From contig CAVRJB010000013.1 of the NCBI GenBank assembly GCA_963721385.1, positions 1 through 64,000 on the forward strand: a DNA stretch of 64,000 nucleotides. The letters run 5' to 3'. The notes beneath the pieces are model-generated. The model saw only the letters and a list, made by a program, of their open reading frames with translations, did no database searches and was not told the origin of the DNA. Each line of letters starts with the position of its first letter. Position 1 is the stretch's first letter. Made by a program: the position numbers and the translations under genes. The stretch comes from DAOMFB01 sp963721385. Its GTDB lineage: Bacteria > Acidobacteriota > Thermoanaerobaculia > UBA5066. Positions 26,501 through 34,677 of this stretch are shown one piece after another.

Positions 26501-28757
26501 CGGCGCCGCGGGCGTCCGCGGTCACCGGGCGTCCTGCGGCGCCGGTCGGGCACGCCGACACGGCCCTTCCGAAGCGGCCCGGCCGAGTCGCCCACGGGGC
26601 GGAAGTCGAGCGCGCGCTTCTCGGAGTCGGCCCGGACGAGCTTCACCCGAAGCCGGTCTCCGAGCCGGTAGACCCGCCCGAACTGGGCGCCGACGAGCTG
26701 GTGCCCGACGTCGTCGTACCGGTAGAAGTCGTCCTCGAGGGAGCTGATCGGGACGAGGCCGTCGACATAGATCTCGTCGAGCGTCACGAAGAGGCCGAAG
26801 CCGACGACCGCCGTGACCCACGCGTCGAATTCCTGTCCGACCCGGTCCTTCAGGAAGACGAATTTCTTCCAGGCGACGGCCTCGCGCTCCGCCGATTCGG
26901 CCCGGCGCTCCCGCTCGGAGCAGTGGACCGCCGCCTTCTTCAGCCAGCGGCTCCGCCCTTCGAGCTCGTCGCCCGGCGGCGCCTGCCGCGTCGCGAGCCA
27001 CTCGACGAGCGCCCGGTGGACGAGGAGGTCGGGGTAGCGGCGGATCGGCGACGTGAAGTGGCAGTAGTAGGTCGCGGCCAGGGCGTAGTGGCCCCGGCAC
27101 TCCTCGCTGTAGAGCGCCTTCCGCTGGGCCCGGAGGACGAGGTCGGAGACGAACCGCTCCTCGGGCTTCCCCGCCGCCTGATCGAGAATCGACTGGAAGA
27201 CGGCGGGGGTGACCTCGACCTCGTCCTCGGGGATCAGGTATCCGAGCGGCCCGAGAACGGCGCGGATGTCGACGAGGCGGCTCTCGTCGGGGCGGTCGTG
27301 GACGCGGTAGATCGATGGTGACGGGGCGAAGACGAGGTGCTTCGCGACCGCCTCGTTCGCGGCCAGCATGAATTCCTCGATCAGCCGGTGCGCCTCGTTC
27401 CGCACGGCCTTCGTGATCGCCACGATGTCACCCGTCTCGCCGAGGATGACGTCGGCGTCCGGGAGGTCGAAGTCGAGCGACCCACGCGCCGAGCGCTTCG
27501 AGCGCAAGACCCGAGCCGCGCGCTGGGCCACGCGGAGCATGGAACCGACATCGGGAGAAGAGCGCCGGGGAATTCCCCCCTCCTCACCTTCTAAGAAATC
27601 TTCCGACTTCCGTGTACGTCAGCCTCGCGCTTCGATCGAATGAGACTCCGGAAGAACTCCGACCTGAGGACCTCCCCCTTCGCGTCGGTCGTCAGGACCG
27701 CCGAGACGGTGCGCCGCTCTTCGTGGGGTCGGAGGGAGCAGAGGTCGTTCGAGAGCCGCTCCGGGAGCATCGCGATCGCGCGGTCGGGGAAGTAGACCGA
27801 CGTGCCGCGCTCGAACGCCTCCGCGTCGAGGGCGGTTCCCATCCCGACGTAGTGAGAGACGTCGGCAATGTGGATGCCGAGCCGGAATCCGCCCCCCGGC
27901 AGCTCCTCCGCCTCGATCGCGTCGTCGAAGTCGCGCGCGGTCTCGCCGTCGATCGTGACGATCGTCCGCGCGGTGAAGTCCGCGCGCCGGCCCCGCTCTT
28001 CCCGGCCGACCTCGCCGGCCGCATCCTCCGCTTCGCGGAGCGCCTTCTCGGAGTAGATCCGGGGCAGGCCCCATTTCCGCGCGACGACCTCGACATCGAC
28101 GCCGGCGTCCCCCTCGAAGCCGATCCGCTCGATCACCTCGGCCAGCGCGAGGCGCTTGTCGTCCGGGTAGGCCAGGATCCGCGCCTCGACGAAGAGACCG
28201 TCGGGCGCGCCCAGATCCTTGCCGTCGGGGACGCGGAGGCGCGCGTCGATCTTCCGGTCGAAGGGGACGATGTAAGTCCCCTCGGGCCCGCGGACGAGCT
28301 TGCCCACGACGGTGTCGCGCTTCCTGACGAGGACCTTCACGACGACGCCCGTTTTCGGCGCCTGCCGGACGACGCGCCGCCCTTTTGGCGGCTTCGGCGT
28401 CTCGACCCGGACGAGAACGACGTCGCCATCGAGTGCCGTCCCCAGCTGCCCTGCAGCGACCGGCAGGTCGGGTATTCCGGGCTCTCCGGAAAGGAGAAAG
28501 GCCCGTCCCTCGCCCCGCACCGCAAGGGCGCCGGCCTGGAAGTCCGTGTACTCGATGAGCGACAGCTTCTCTCCGCGGACCCGGACGACACGTCCCTCCC
28601 GCTCGAGCGTCGTCACGGCTTCGCGGAGGCGCGCCGTCGCGGCCTCGCTCGCGTCCGGTCCCAGCACTTTTCGAGCCAGGTCGGAGAACGGGAGGATTCT
28701 CGAGCCGCGAGGCTTCAGCGCCTCGAAGATCCGGTCGGTGAGGTCTTCTTCTGTCAT
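26497..28757 (-). CDS. rnr: RNase R-type exoribonuclease (two frameshifts)
   Basis: The two halves together form an RNase R of about 750 residues. The N-terminal part (from ATG 28757) has a helix-turn-helix, OB-fold cold-shock domains and the start of the RNB nuclease domain (TIDGETARDFDDAIEAEEL, with the metal-binding Asp cluster). The C-terminal part has the rest of RNB (FTSPIRRYPDLLVHRAL) and an S1 domain (VTAVVGFGLFVTLDEIYVDGL). Single-base shifts near 27629 and 27594 bring the homologous reading RSKARLTYTEVGRFLEGEEG back into one line. RNase R degrades structured RNA 3' to 5' and takes part in tRNA/rRNA quality control. The start codon is only five bases beyond the 3' CCA of tRNA-Leu. 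Confidence 0.9.
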
Positions 28758-28762
28758 GAGAA

Positions 28763-28852
28763 TGGTGCGAAAGGGGGGACTCGAACCCCCACGGCCGTAT
28801 AAGGGCCACAAGGTCCTGAGCCTTGCGCGTCTGCCAGTTCCGCCACTTTCGC
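28763..28852 (-). tRNA. tRNA-Leu (anticodon CAG)
   Basis: A 90-base class II tRNA. The acceptor stem is GCGAAAG/CTTTCGC. The D-arm region reads TGGCGGAACTGGCAGACGC. The anticodon stem CAAGG/CCTTG holds the loop CTCAGGA with anticodon CAG. A long variable arm (TGGCCCTTATACGGCCG) is followed by a T-arm with GGGGGTTCGAGTCCCCC. CCA is encoded (28765-28763). It reads leucine CUG, the commonest Leu codon in this GC-rich genome. Confidence 0.95.
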
Positions 28853-28919
28853 GCCGGGGACCGCGGAGCAGCGGAGGATAGACGCCCCGCCTGCGGGCGT
28901 CAACCTCGAGGGGCGCGTG

Positions 28920-29672
28920 TCAGTTTCCCCTCGGCAGCCGCTTCGGGCCGCTCTTCTCACGCTCGGCGACGAAGGTCTCGATTCGGGCCTGCTCCCTTTC
29001 GCCCATTTCGACGAATCGGATCCCGAAGGCGGCGTGGAAGAGGTCCAGCTCGGTCGTCCGGCGGACGACTCGCCCCACCACGCGGAGCGCGTCCGGATCG
29101 TTCGGCAGGAAGAACTCGATCTCCACGGTCCGGCCGATCGCGAGCGGCTGCTCGACCTCGATCAGGATGCCGTTCGCGGAGACGTTCAGCGTCTTCCCGA
29201 GGAGCGGGCCCGCCCCTCCCTTCGGGTCCCGGACGCGCGAGATCGTGTTCAGCTCGCGGCGGGCCGGGATGACCGTCAGCCGGCGGGCTTTGTCGAGCAG
29301 CTCGTCGGCCGGGAAGGGGGAGAGGATGAAATCGTTGATTCCCGGGACGAGCGCCTCCTCGAGGTGGGCCTGCCCGGCGGGCAGCGCCACCATCATCGAG
29401 ACGAAGCGCCAGAACGGCTTTTCGCGCAGCCGCCGCGCCACCGCGATCGCGCCGTCCGGCGGAAAGTCGATCTCGAAGATGACGAGGTCGGGCGCAATCC
29501 CGGCCTCGAGGTCCGAAAGGGCCGCCAGCTCCTCCGCCTGGGCGACCAGGTAGCCCGCCCCCTTCAGGACACCCGCTGCGCCGCGGAGCGGCCCTCCGGG
29601 GGAGCCGGCCAGCGCCACCCGCTTCTCGCGGAGCGAAAGGACGCTGCTCTGGGGATAGAGGTTCGCGGTCAC
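28920..29672 (-). CDS. receiver-like plus PilZ domain protein
   Basis: A 250-residue protein. Residues about 16-130 have the strand/helix pattern of a response-regulator receiver, with a possible phospho-acceptor Asp in LVIFEID near 66. The C-terminal part (about 135-235) is a PilZ domain with the NVSANGI (NxSxxG) motif. The usual RxxxR partner motif is not clear, so cyclic-di-GMP binding is uncertain. It starts at GTG 29672, overlapping the stop of the dehydratase-like gene (GTGA). It is therefore translated as the last member of the ACP gene cluster and may regulate export or activity of its product. tRNA-Leu follows 67 bases downstream. Confidence 0.7.
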   Translation of the reverse strand: MTANLYPQSSVLSLREKRVALAGSPGGPLRGAAGVLKGAGYLVAQAEELAALSDLEAGIAPDLVIFEIDFPPDGAIAVARRLREKPFWRFVSMMVALPAGQAHLEEALVPGINDFILSPFPADELLDKARRLTVIPARRELNTISRVRDPKGGAGPLLGKTLNVSANGILIEVEQPLAIGRTVEIEFFLPNDPDALRVVGRVVRRTTELDLFHAAFGIRFVEMGEREQARIETFVAEREKSGPKRLPRGN

Positions 29673-30082
29673 GCGGCCTCCGGGGCGAGCCCCATCCGAA
29701 CCGAGAATGACCCGCCTGCGACGAGACGCCCGGCGTCGTCGGTGACGGTCGCATCGAATTTCACGACGGCCCCGAGCCGTCCCGCGAGCTTCACGTCCAC
29801 GGTGAGGCGGTCGCCCGCCTGCGGAACCCGGGCGACGGAGACTCCCGAGAAGCCCGCCAGAAAGCCGCTCCGGCCGATCTCCGGGTCTCCCCCTTCGAGG
29901 AGGAGCGCCGCCTGAGCCATCAGCTCGCCGACGAGCGGGGAAGGAAACCCGAGGGGCGAGACTCCCCGCCCGCCCGCGCTCACGACGGCCCGCACGCGGC
30001 CCGAGGCGGGGCCGGTCCTCTCCACCGTCCGGTCCGCGAACCGGAAGGGGAAGCCGTGCGGAAGGGGCTCGACCGGGTTCAC
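29669..30082 (-). CDS. FabZ-like hot-dog dehydratase
   Basis: A 137-residue hot-dog-fold protein. The GTG at 30082 overlaps the ACP stop (GTGA). Catalytic positions of 3-hydroxyacyl-ACP dehydratases can be aligned: His near residue 8 in LPHGFPFRFADR, and Glu near 54 in GELMAQAALLL. The normally conserved FPGxPxMPG loop is altered to FPSPLVGE. It would dehydrate a 3-hydroxyacyl chain on the adjacent ACP, or bind acyl-ACP without catalysis. The altered loop makes a non-standard substrate likely. It belongs to the GT2-deacetylase-AT-KR-ACP-DH-PilZ gene set. Confidence 0.65.
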   Translation of the reverse strand: MNPVEPLPHGFPFRFADRTVERTGPASGRVRAVVSAGGRGVSPLGFPSPLVGELMAQAALLLEGGDPEIGRSGFLAGFSGVSVARVPQAGDRLTVDVKLAGRLGAVVKFDATVTDDAGRLVAGGSFSVRMGLAPEAA

Positions 30083-30351
30083 GCGGCGTTCTTCTGCCGG
30101 ATGAAGTCGCAGAGCGCGTCGACCGAGGCGAAGGCCGTCACCCCGACCTCCTCGTCCTGCACCTTGATCCCGAATTCCTTCTCGACCCCGAGGACGAGTT
30201 CGAGGGCGTCGATCGAGTCGAGCCCGAGGCCGTTCGCTGCGTCCCCGAACAGGGGTGCGTCGTCCCGGATCGAGGCGGGGTCGATGTCCAGCTTGAGCTG
30301 CCTCACGATGAGCTGTCTGATTCGCGGCTTCAGTTCTTTTGTCGGATCCAT
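30079..30351 (-). CDS. acyl carrier protein
   Basis: A 90-residue acidic carrier protein. The phosphopantetheine attachment serine is Ser46 in GLGLDSIDALEL, followed by the conserved VEKEFGIKVQDEE helix. The N-terminus has a basic KPRIRQLIVRQL helix. The DSI instead of DSL and the separate location away from the housekeeping fab genes point to a specialised ACP. It lies 85 bases after the ketoreductase and overlaps the dehydratase-like gene, so it is probably the carrier for a small acyl or polyketide-type chain made by this cluster. Confidence 0.9.
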   Translation of the reverse strand: MDPTKELKPRIRQLIVRQLKLDIDPASIRDDAPLFGDAANGLGLDSIDALELVLGVEKEFGIKVQDEEVGVTAFASVDALCDFIRQKNAA

Positions 30352-30436
30352 GTCTCTCCCGGGAAAGCAGGAACGTAACGCCGGAGTCTATCAACTCGTT
30401 TCCTCGCCGCGAGTCGCCGCGCGGCGAGTCCGCCGC

Positions 30437-31192
30437 TCAGCCTACGAACCCGCCGTCGATGCGGATCGTCTGCCCCGTCAGGTACGTGGCTCCTTCCGTG
30501 CAGAGGAAAGAGACGAACGGCGCGATGTCGGCCGGCGTTCCGAATCGCTGGGCCGGGATCCGGCGGATGAAGTCCTCGCGGGCCTCCTTCGAGAGGAACG
30601 AGATCATCTCGGTCTCGATGAAACCGGGGGCGACGGCGTTGACGGTGACGCCGTAAGGGCCGACCTCGGCCGCCAGCGATTTCGTGAAGGCGACGAGCGC
30701 CCCTTTCGCCGCAGCGTAGTTGGTCTGCCCCGCGCTTCCGGAGAAGGCCGCGAGCGACGAGACGTTGACGATTCGCCCCCAGCGGCGGCGAAGCATCGGG
30801 CGCAGGACCGCCTTCGTCGTGTGGAACGTCCCGTCGAGAGCGGTCTTGAGGACGATCTCCCAGTTCGCGTCGGGCATGAGGGCGAAGAGCCCGTTTTTCA
30901 GGACCGCCGCGTTGTTGACGAGGACGTCGACGCCGTCCCGCTCCCTCTCCAGCCGATCCGCCAGGGCGACGATCTCCTCCTTCGACGCCGCATCGCAGCG
31001 CGCCGCTTCGGCGCTCCCACCCGCAGTGAGAATCGCGAGGACCGCCGCCTCCGCCCCCTTCACGTCGGAGCGATAAGTCAGGACGGCGTGGAACCCGTCA
31101 GCGGCGAGGCGCTCGGCGACCGCGCGGCCGATTCCCCGCGACGCGCCCGTCACGAGCGCGACCCGGCGGCGGATCGGAGCGGCCTCAGGCAC
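30437..31192 (-). CDS. FabG-like 3-oxoacyl-ACP reductase (SDR)
   Basis: A 251-residue short-chain dehydrogenase from GTG 31192, which overlaps the acyltransferase stop. It has the TGASRGIG cofactor loop at 15-22, a DVLVNNAAV segment near 95, the catalytic serine in NVSSLAAFSG and the YAAAKGA (Tyr/Lys) pair, then VAPGFIETEM. A GGSAEAARCDAAS segment suits NADPH. It would reduce 3-oxoacyl groups on the adjacent ACP. All catalytic residues are present, so the enzyme should be active. Specificity inside the FabG family cannot be read from sequence. Confidence 0.88.
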   Translation of the reverse strand: MPEAAPIRRRVALVTGASRGIGRAVAERLAADGFHAVLTYRSDVKGAEAAVLAILTAGGSAEAARCDAASKEEIVALADRLERERDGVDVLVNNAAVLKNGLFALMPDANWEIVLKTALDGTFHTTKAVLRPMLRRRWGRIVNVSSLAAFSGSAGQTNYAAAKGALVAFTKSLAAEVGPYGVTVNAVAPGFIETEMISFLSKEAREDFIRRIPAQRFGTPADIAPFVSFLCTEGATYLTGQTIRIDGGFVG

Positions 31193-32162
31193 GCGAGGCC
31201 GCCTTCCGGCCCGCGGAAGTGGCGGGAGCGAAGGCGGCCACGGCGGAAGCGAAGGTCGCGGCCGTCTCCGGATTTTCGACGACGAACCCCTTCGCCTCGC
31301 GGAGCGTCCACCGGAGAAGCTTCGCCAGGACGTCGCCAGGCCCGACCTCGGCGAAGAGGGAAAAGCCGTCGGCTCCCATCGCGCCGAGAGTCTGCGCCCA
31401 GAGCGACGGGCGCGCGAGCTGGCCGAAGAGAACCGAAAGGACTTCTTCGAGCGAAGAGACGCGACCGCCCAGCATCGGTGCATACAGGTGACGCTTCGGC
31501 GCCCCGATCGCCCTCTTGCCTTCGAAGCAGATCCTCAAGCGCCGCGTCATCTCCCCGAGACGAGACGAATGCATGCTCTGGGTCATCGGGAGCATTTCCG
31601 CCCGGAGGGCCTTCGGGCGGAAGCCGTCGATCGCCGCGGCGACGGCCCGCGCCTCGCCGGTCAGGACGAACTGCTGGGCGGCGTTCTCGGTGCCGATCGA
31701 GACGCTGGTGCCTCTGATCGCGGCTTCAATCGCGTTCTTGGAAAGGCCGATGACGAACCCCATGCCGCCGGGATCCGCGGCGCCCGTTCGCCGCTCCTCG
31801 TCGAGGAGGCGCTGCGCTTCGAGGAGGACGTCGAGAGCGGCCCAGCGGTCGAGGCATCCGGCGGCGACGAAGGCCGCGTACGTCCCGAGACTGTAGCCCG
31901 CTACCGCTGACGGAACGAGGCCGTGTTCCTGCTCGAGCGCGTCGAGCGCGGCGATCGACACGGAGTAGACGCCGAGCTGCGCCGGGAGGTCTTCGTGGAG
32001 CGACGCCGCGCCCCCGCCGAAGAACGTCGCCGCGAGGTCGACACCCGACCGGCGGGAGACCTCGTGAATAAAGTCCGCGCAGAATTCGTAACGGGCCGCC
32101 AGCGCCTCGCCCATTCCCGGCTTCTCCGAGAGCTGCCCGGGAAAGAGAGCGGCGAATCTCAA
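31185..32162 (-). CDS. FabD-like acyltransferase
   Basis: A 325-residue acyltransferase of the malonyl-CoA:ACP transacylase fold. It starts at a TTG (32160-32162) that overlaps the deacetylase stop as TTGA and has GAGGTGG upstream. The N-terminal FPGQ (7-10) and the nucleophile motif GYSLG (Ser91) are present, with Tyr where FabD has His before the serine. A conserved His lies in MTQSMHSS. The Arg that holds malonyl carboxylates is not obvious near residue 115, so it may transfer a neutral acyl group. It is the extender or starter transferase of the ACP cluster. Confidence 0.8.
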   Translation of the reverse strand: MRFAALFPGQLSEKPGMGEALAARYEFCADFIHEVSRRSGVDLAATFFGGGAASLHEDLPAQLGVYSVSIAALDALEQEHGLVPSAVAGYSLGTYAAFVAAGCLDRWAALDVLLEAQRLLDEERRTGAADPGGMGFVIGLSKNAIEAAIRGTSVSIGTENAAQQFVLTGEARAVAAAIDGFRPKALRAEMLPMTQSMHSSRLGEMTRRLRICFEGKRAIGAPKRHLYAPMLGGRVSSLEEVLSVLFGQLARPSLWAQTLGAMGADGFSLFAEVGPGDVLAKLLRWTLREAKGFVVENPETAATFASAVAAFAPATSAGRKAASRA

Positions 32163-33010
32163 GCCGCCACCTCGGACGCGACGACGTCCGCCCGAACCGA
32201 GGAGATGGGCGCGAAGGCCTGGCGGGAGAGCCAGATTTTCAGCCTCTTCTCCGTCCGGCGCCGACCCGCGAACTTCACGAGCCGCTGCACGGCCGTGAGT
32301 CCCGGCATCGGCGGATGCGCGTCGTCGAATTCCCACGGATGGCAGTAAAGGACGGGAGGAATCCCCTCCGCGATCGACCGCTCGACCGCCGCGTCGATTC
32401 GCGAGAAGCGGGTCAACCGCATGCAGACGCCCCCGCCCCAGAGCGCACGGCGGGAGAAGAAGGTCCCCAGGAGAGGCGGGACCTCGAGGATCGGACCCGC
32501 GGGGGTCCGGACGATCGTCGGCCGGACCGGATTTCCGGCGACTCCGACGGGAGGCGCGTCGGTCAGCGACGAGTCGACCGTGAATCCCTCCTCGACGAGG
32601 ATCGAGAGCGCCGGGTTGTCCGCTGTCCGCATCGACCACTCGGGGGCCCGGTAGGCCGTGACCCGCGCGCCGAGGATCTCCTGCAGCGTCTCGCGGCTCC
32701 GGACCACGTCCTCTCTGAACTCTGCCGGCGACATCTCGAAGATGCGGCGGTGGAGGTCCCCGTGACAGCCGACCTCGTGGCCGGCCTCGGCGATTCGCCG
32801 GACGAGTGCCGGGCTCTGACGAGCGACCCAGCCGAGAACGAAGAACGTGGCCTTGGACGGCGTCGGTGCCAGCAGCTCGAGAAGCCGGTCGACTCCGACG
32901 TGGACCCGCTTCACGCGCCCGTCCCAGGTCGCCGGGTCGGAGTAGAAAGGGTGCCCGCAAATGTGGAACCACTCCTCGACGTCGACGGTCAGGACGGGAC
33001 GAATCGCCAC
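32159..33010 (-). CDS. polysaccharide deacetylase (CE4 family)
   Basis: A 283-residue NodB-fold deacetylase from GTG 33010. Motif 1 is TVDVEEWFH near 8-16, with Asp-Val-Glu-Glu as in the exosortase-locus subfamily. The metal-binding pair HGDLH lies near 99-103. The RAPEWS motif follows near 136. The C-terminal extension contains LYCHPWEFDD. Such enzymes remove N-acetyl groups from exopolysaccharide or from lipid-linked sugars. It starts eight bases after the GT2 gene and overlaps the acyltransferase, so its substrate is probably a sugar delivered by that glycosyltransferase. No signal peptide is visible, indicating a cytoplasmic or membrane-associated site. Confidence 0.85.
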   Translation of the reverse strand: MAIRPVLTVDVEEWFHICGHPFYSDPATWDGRVKRVHVGVDRLLELLAPTPSKATFFVLGWVARQSPALVRRIAEAGHEVGCHGDLHRRIFEMSPAEFREDVVRSRETLQEILGARVTAYRAPEWSMRTADNPALSILVEEGFTVDSSLTDAPPVGVAGNPVRPTIVRTPAGPILEVPPLLGTFFSRRALWGGGVCMRLTRFSRIDAAVERSIAEGIPPVLYCHPWEFDDAHPPMPGLTAVQRLVKFAGRRRTEKRLKIWLSRQAFAPISSVRADVVASEVAA

Positions 33011-33017
33011 CGCCGGA

Positions 33018-33710
33018 TTATGAGTCTTCCCCACCGAGCGTCTTGTAATAGACGGAGAGCCACGACGTGACCCACGTGTCGTGGAACGGGCGGTAGTGGC
33101 TCTTCGCGCCGCCATAGATCGTCTTCACCGGCACGACGGCAAAGCGCGCGACGCGCGGAGCGGCCTTGATCAGGATCTCGTTCTCGATCGCGAAGCGGGT
33201 CGAGACGAGGTGGAGGGGCCGGAGAAGGTCCGCGGCGATCACCCGGAATCCCGACTGGCCGTCCTCCACCGGAAGCCCCGTCATTCGGGAGAGCACCTTG
33301 TCGCCGATCGTGTTCGCCCAGTAGTTCTTCGCGGGCATCCCCTCCGGGCTCAAGAGTCGCGATCCGACGACGAAGTCCGCGCCGGCTTCTGCGGCGGAGA
33401 GGAGGAGCGGGAGGTCGTCCGGATCGTGCTGGCCGTCGGCATCGACGAAGGCGACGTGAGTGAATTCCTCCGCGAGGAGGACCGCGAGGCCGTCCCTCAG
33501 CGCCGATCCTTTCCCGCCGTTGGCGGGCCGGGTCAGGACACGGGCCCCCGCGTCGGCGGCCCGGGCCGCGGTGGCGTCGTCGCTTCCGTCGTCGACGACG
33601 AGGACTTCGGGGACGTGCCGCCGGACCCCGTCGACCACGAAGCCAACGGTCGATTCACAGCGGAACGCCGGTACCAGCGCGGCCGGCCGGAATCGTCGCT
33701 CGGTCATCAC
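33018..33710 (-). CDS. family 2 glycosyltransferase (dolichol-phosphate mannosyltransferase type)
   Basis: A 230-residue GT-A enzyme. The N-terminal ALVPAFRCESTVGFVV and VLVVDDGSDD segments, the metal-binding VDADGQHD (DxD) near 87 and the later DGQSGFRV segment near 150 are typical of polyprenyl-phosphate glycosyltransferases. It has no C-terminal transmembrane helix; the end (WVTSWLSVYYKTL) is amphipathic. It is the first gene of the minus-strand cluster, starting at GTG 33710 or ATG 33707, and is divergent from nuoA across 50 bases that contain a Rex-type site. It may move a sugar to a lipid carrier for deacetylation and acylation by the next genes. Confidence 0.88.
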   Translation of the reverse strand: MMTERRFRPAALVPAFRCESTVGFVVDGVRRHVPEVLVVDDGSDDATAARAADAGARVLTRPANGGKGSALRDGLAVLLAEEFTHVAFVDADGQHDPDDLPLLLSAAEAGADFVVGSRLLSPEGMPAKNYWANTIGDKVLSRMTGLPVEDGQSGFRVIAADLLRPLHLVSTRFAIENEILIKAAPRVARFAVVPVKTIYGGAKSHYRPFHDTWVTSWLSVYYKTLGGEDS

Positions 33711-33717
33711 GAAAGGG

Positions 33718-33753
33718 TTGACGAAACCCGGAACTTTGTGAAAAGTATCACGA
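33718..33753 (+). promoter_or_regulatory. nuoA promoter region with Rex-type operator
   Basis: TTGACG (33718-33723) is a plausible -35 box. At 33736-33753 lies TTGTGAA-AAGT-ATCACGA. The left half is the perfect Rex half-site TTGTGAA and the right half matches TTCACAA at five of seven bases, with the four-base spacer of known Rex sites. It covers the expected -10 region and ends seven bases before the nuoA ATG. rex itself is the gene after nuoN. NADH-responsive repression of complex I is therefore likely, and the divergent GT2 gene could also be affected. Confidence 0.6.
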
Positions 33754-33760
33754 CCTTTCG

Positions 33761-34123
33761 ATGAGCACGCCGCAGGCCTTTCTCCCGATCCTCATGATGC
33801 TCGCGGCGGCGGCGGGGCTTGCGGCCATCATGCTCTCCCTGAACTACCTCGTGGGCCGGAAGGTCCGGACGGTGCGCAAGCTGTCGCCGTACGAGACCGG
33901 CATGCCGCTCCTCGACGACAGCCGGAAGCGGATCTCGGTGAAGTTCTTCATCATCGCGATGATCTTCATCCTGTTCGACGTCGACACGGCCTTCTTCTAC
34001 CCGTGGGCCGTCGTCCTCAAGGACGGCGGGATGACGGTCTTCTGGGCCATGATGCCCTTCCTCGCTCTCCTCGTCCTCGGCGACGTCTATCTCTGGAAGA
34101 AGGGAGCGTTCGACTGGGAATGA
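33761..34123 (+). CDS. nuoA: NuoA, complex I membrane subunit
   Basis: A 120-residue protein with three transmembrane helices. The loop containing KLSPYETGMPLLDDSRKRISVKF (about 41-63) and the FDVDTAFFYPWA region (about 75-86) are diagnostic of NuoA/ND3. It is the first gene of the nuo operon, a few bases downstream of a Rex-type operator. Its stop overlaps the nuoE ATG (ATGA). In most genomes nuoB follows here, but not in this one. Confidence 0.96.
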   Translation: MSTPQAFLPILMMLAAAAGLAAIMLSLNYLVGRKVRTVRKLSPYETGMPLLDDSRKRISVKFFIIAMIFILFDVDTAFFYPWAVVLKDGGMTVFWAMMPFLALLVLGDVYLWKKGAFDWE

Positions 34124-34677
34124 GCGGCGGCGCGAACACTCCGATCGGCGACCTCCCGGGGAACCCGCGCGCCGGCGAACACGGCGCCAGGTCGTGCGGC
34201 CGCAACGTCTCCTTCGACGCCCGGACGAAAGCCGAGCTCGACCGACTCCTGACGCGATACCCCACGAAGCAGGCCGCGCTTCTCCCGACGCTCTGGCTCG
34301 CCCAGCGCGAGTTCGGCTGGATCTCCCGGGAGGCGGTCGACTACGTCGCCACGCTGCTCGAGCTCTCCCCCGCGTTCGTCTGGGGCGTCGTGACCTTCTA
34401 CACGATGTACAACCGGGCCCCGGTCGGCGCGAAGCTGATCCAGGTCTGCACCTCGATCTCCTGCCACCTCGCGGGCGCCGAGGAGGTCTACGCCGCCTGC
34501 CGGAAGAAGCTCGGCGACCTGAAGCCGGGCGAGACGACGCCCGACGGGAAGTTCACGGTCGTCGAGGTGGAGTGCCTCGCCCAGTGCGACAAGGCCCCGG
34601 CCGTCATGGTCAACGACGACGACCACTTCGTCATCACGAAAGCGAACCTGGATGACTTCCTTCGGAGTCTGAAGTAG
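34120..34677 (+). CDS. nuoE: NuoE, complex I 24-kDa 2Fe-2S subunit
   Basis: A 185-residue thioredoxin-fold subunit carrying cluster N1a: CTSISC near residues 109-114 and CLAQC near 151-155 supply the four ligands. An SFDARTKAELDRLLTRYPTK segment and a VTFYTMYN region are typical. The N-terminal 30 residues (Gly/Pro/Asn-rich) are longer than usual. It sits directly after nuoA with a four-base overlap, where nuoB, nuoC and nuoD would normally come. It is part of the NADH-dehydrogenase (N) module. Confidence 0.96.
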   Translation: MSGGANTPIGDLPGNPRAGEHGARSCGRNVSFDARTKAELDRLLTRYPTKQAALLPTLWLAQREFGWISREAVDYVATLLELSPAFVWGVVTFYTMYNRAPVGAKLIQVCTSISCHLAGAEEVYAACRKKLGDLKPGETTPDGKFTVVEVECLAQCDKAPAVMVNDDDHFVITKANLDDFLRSLK

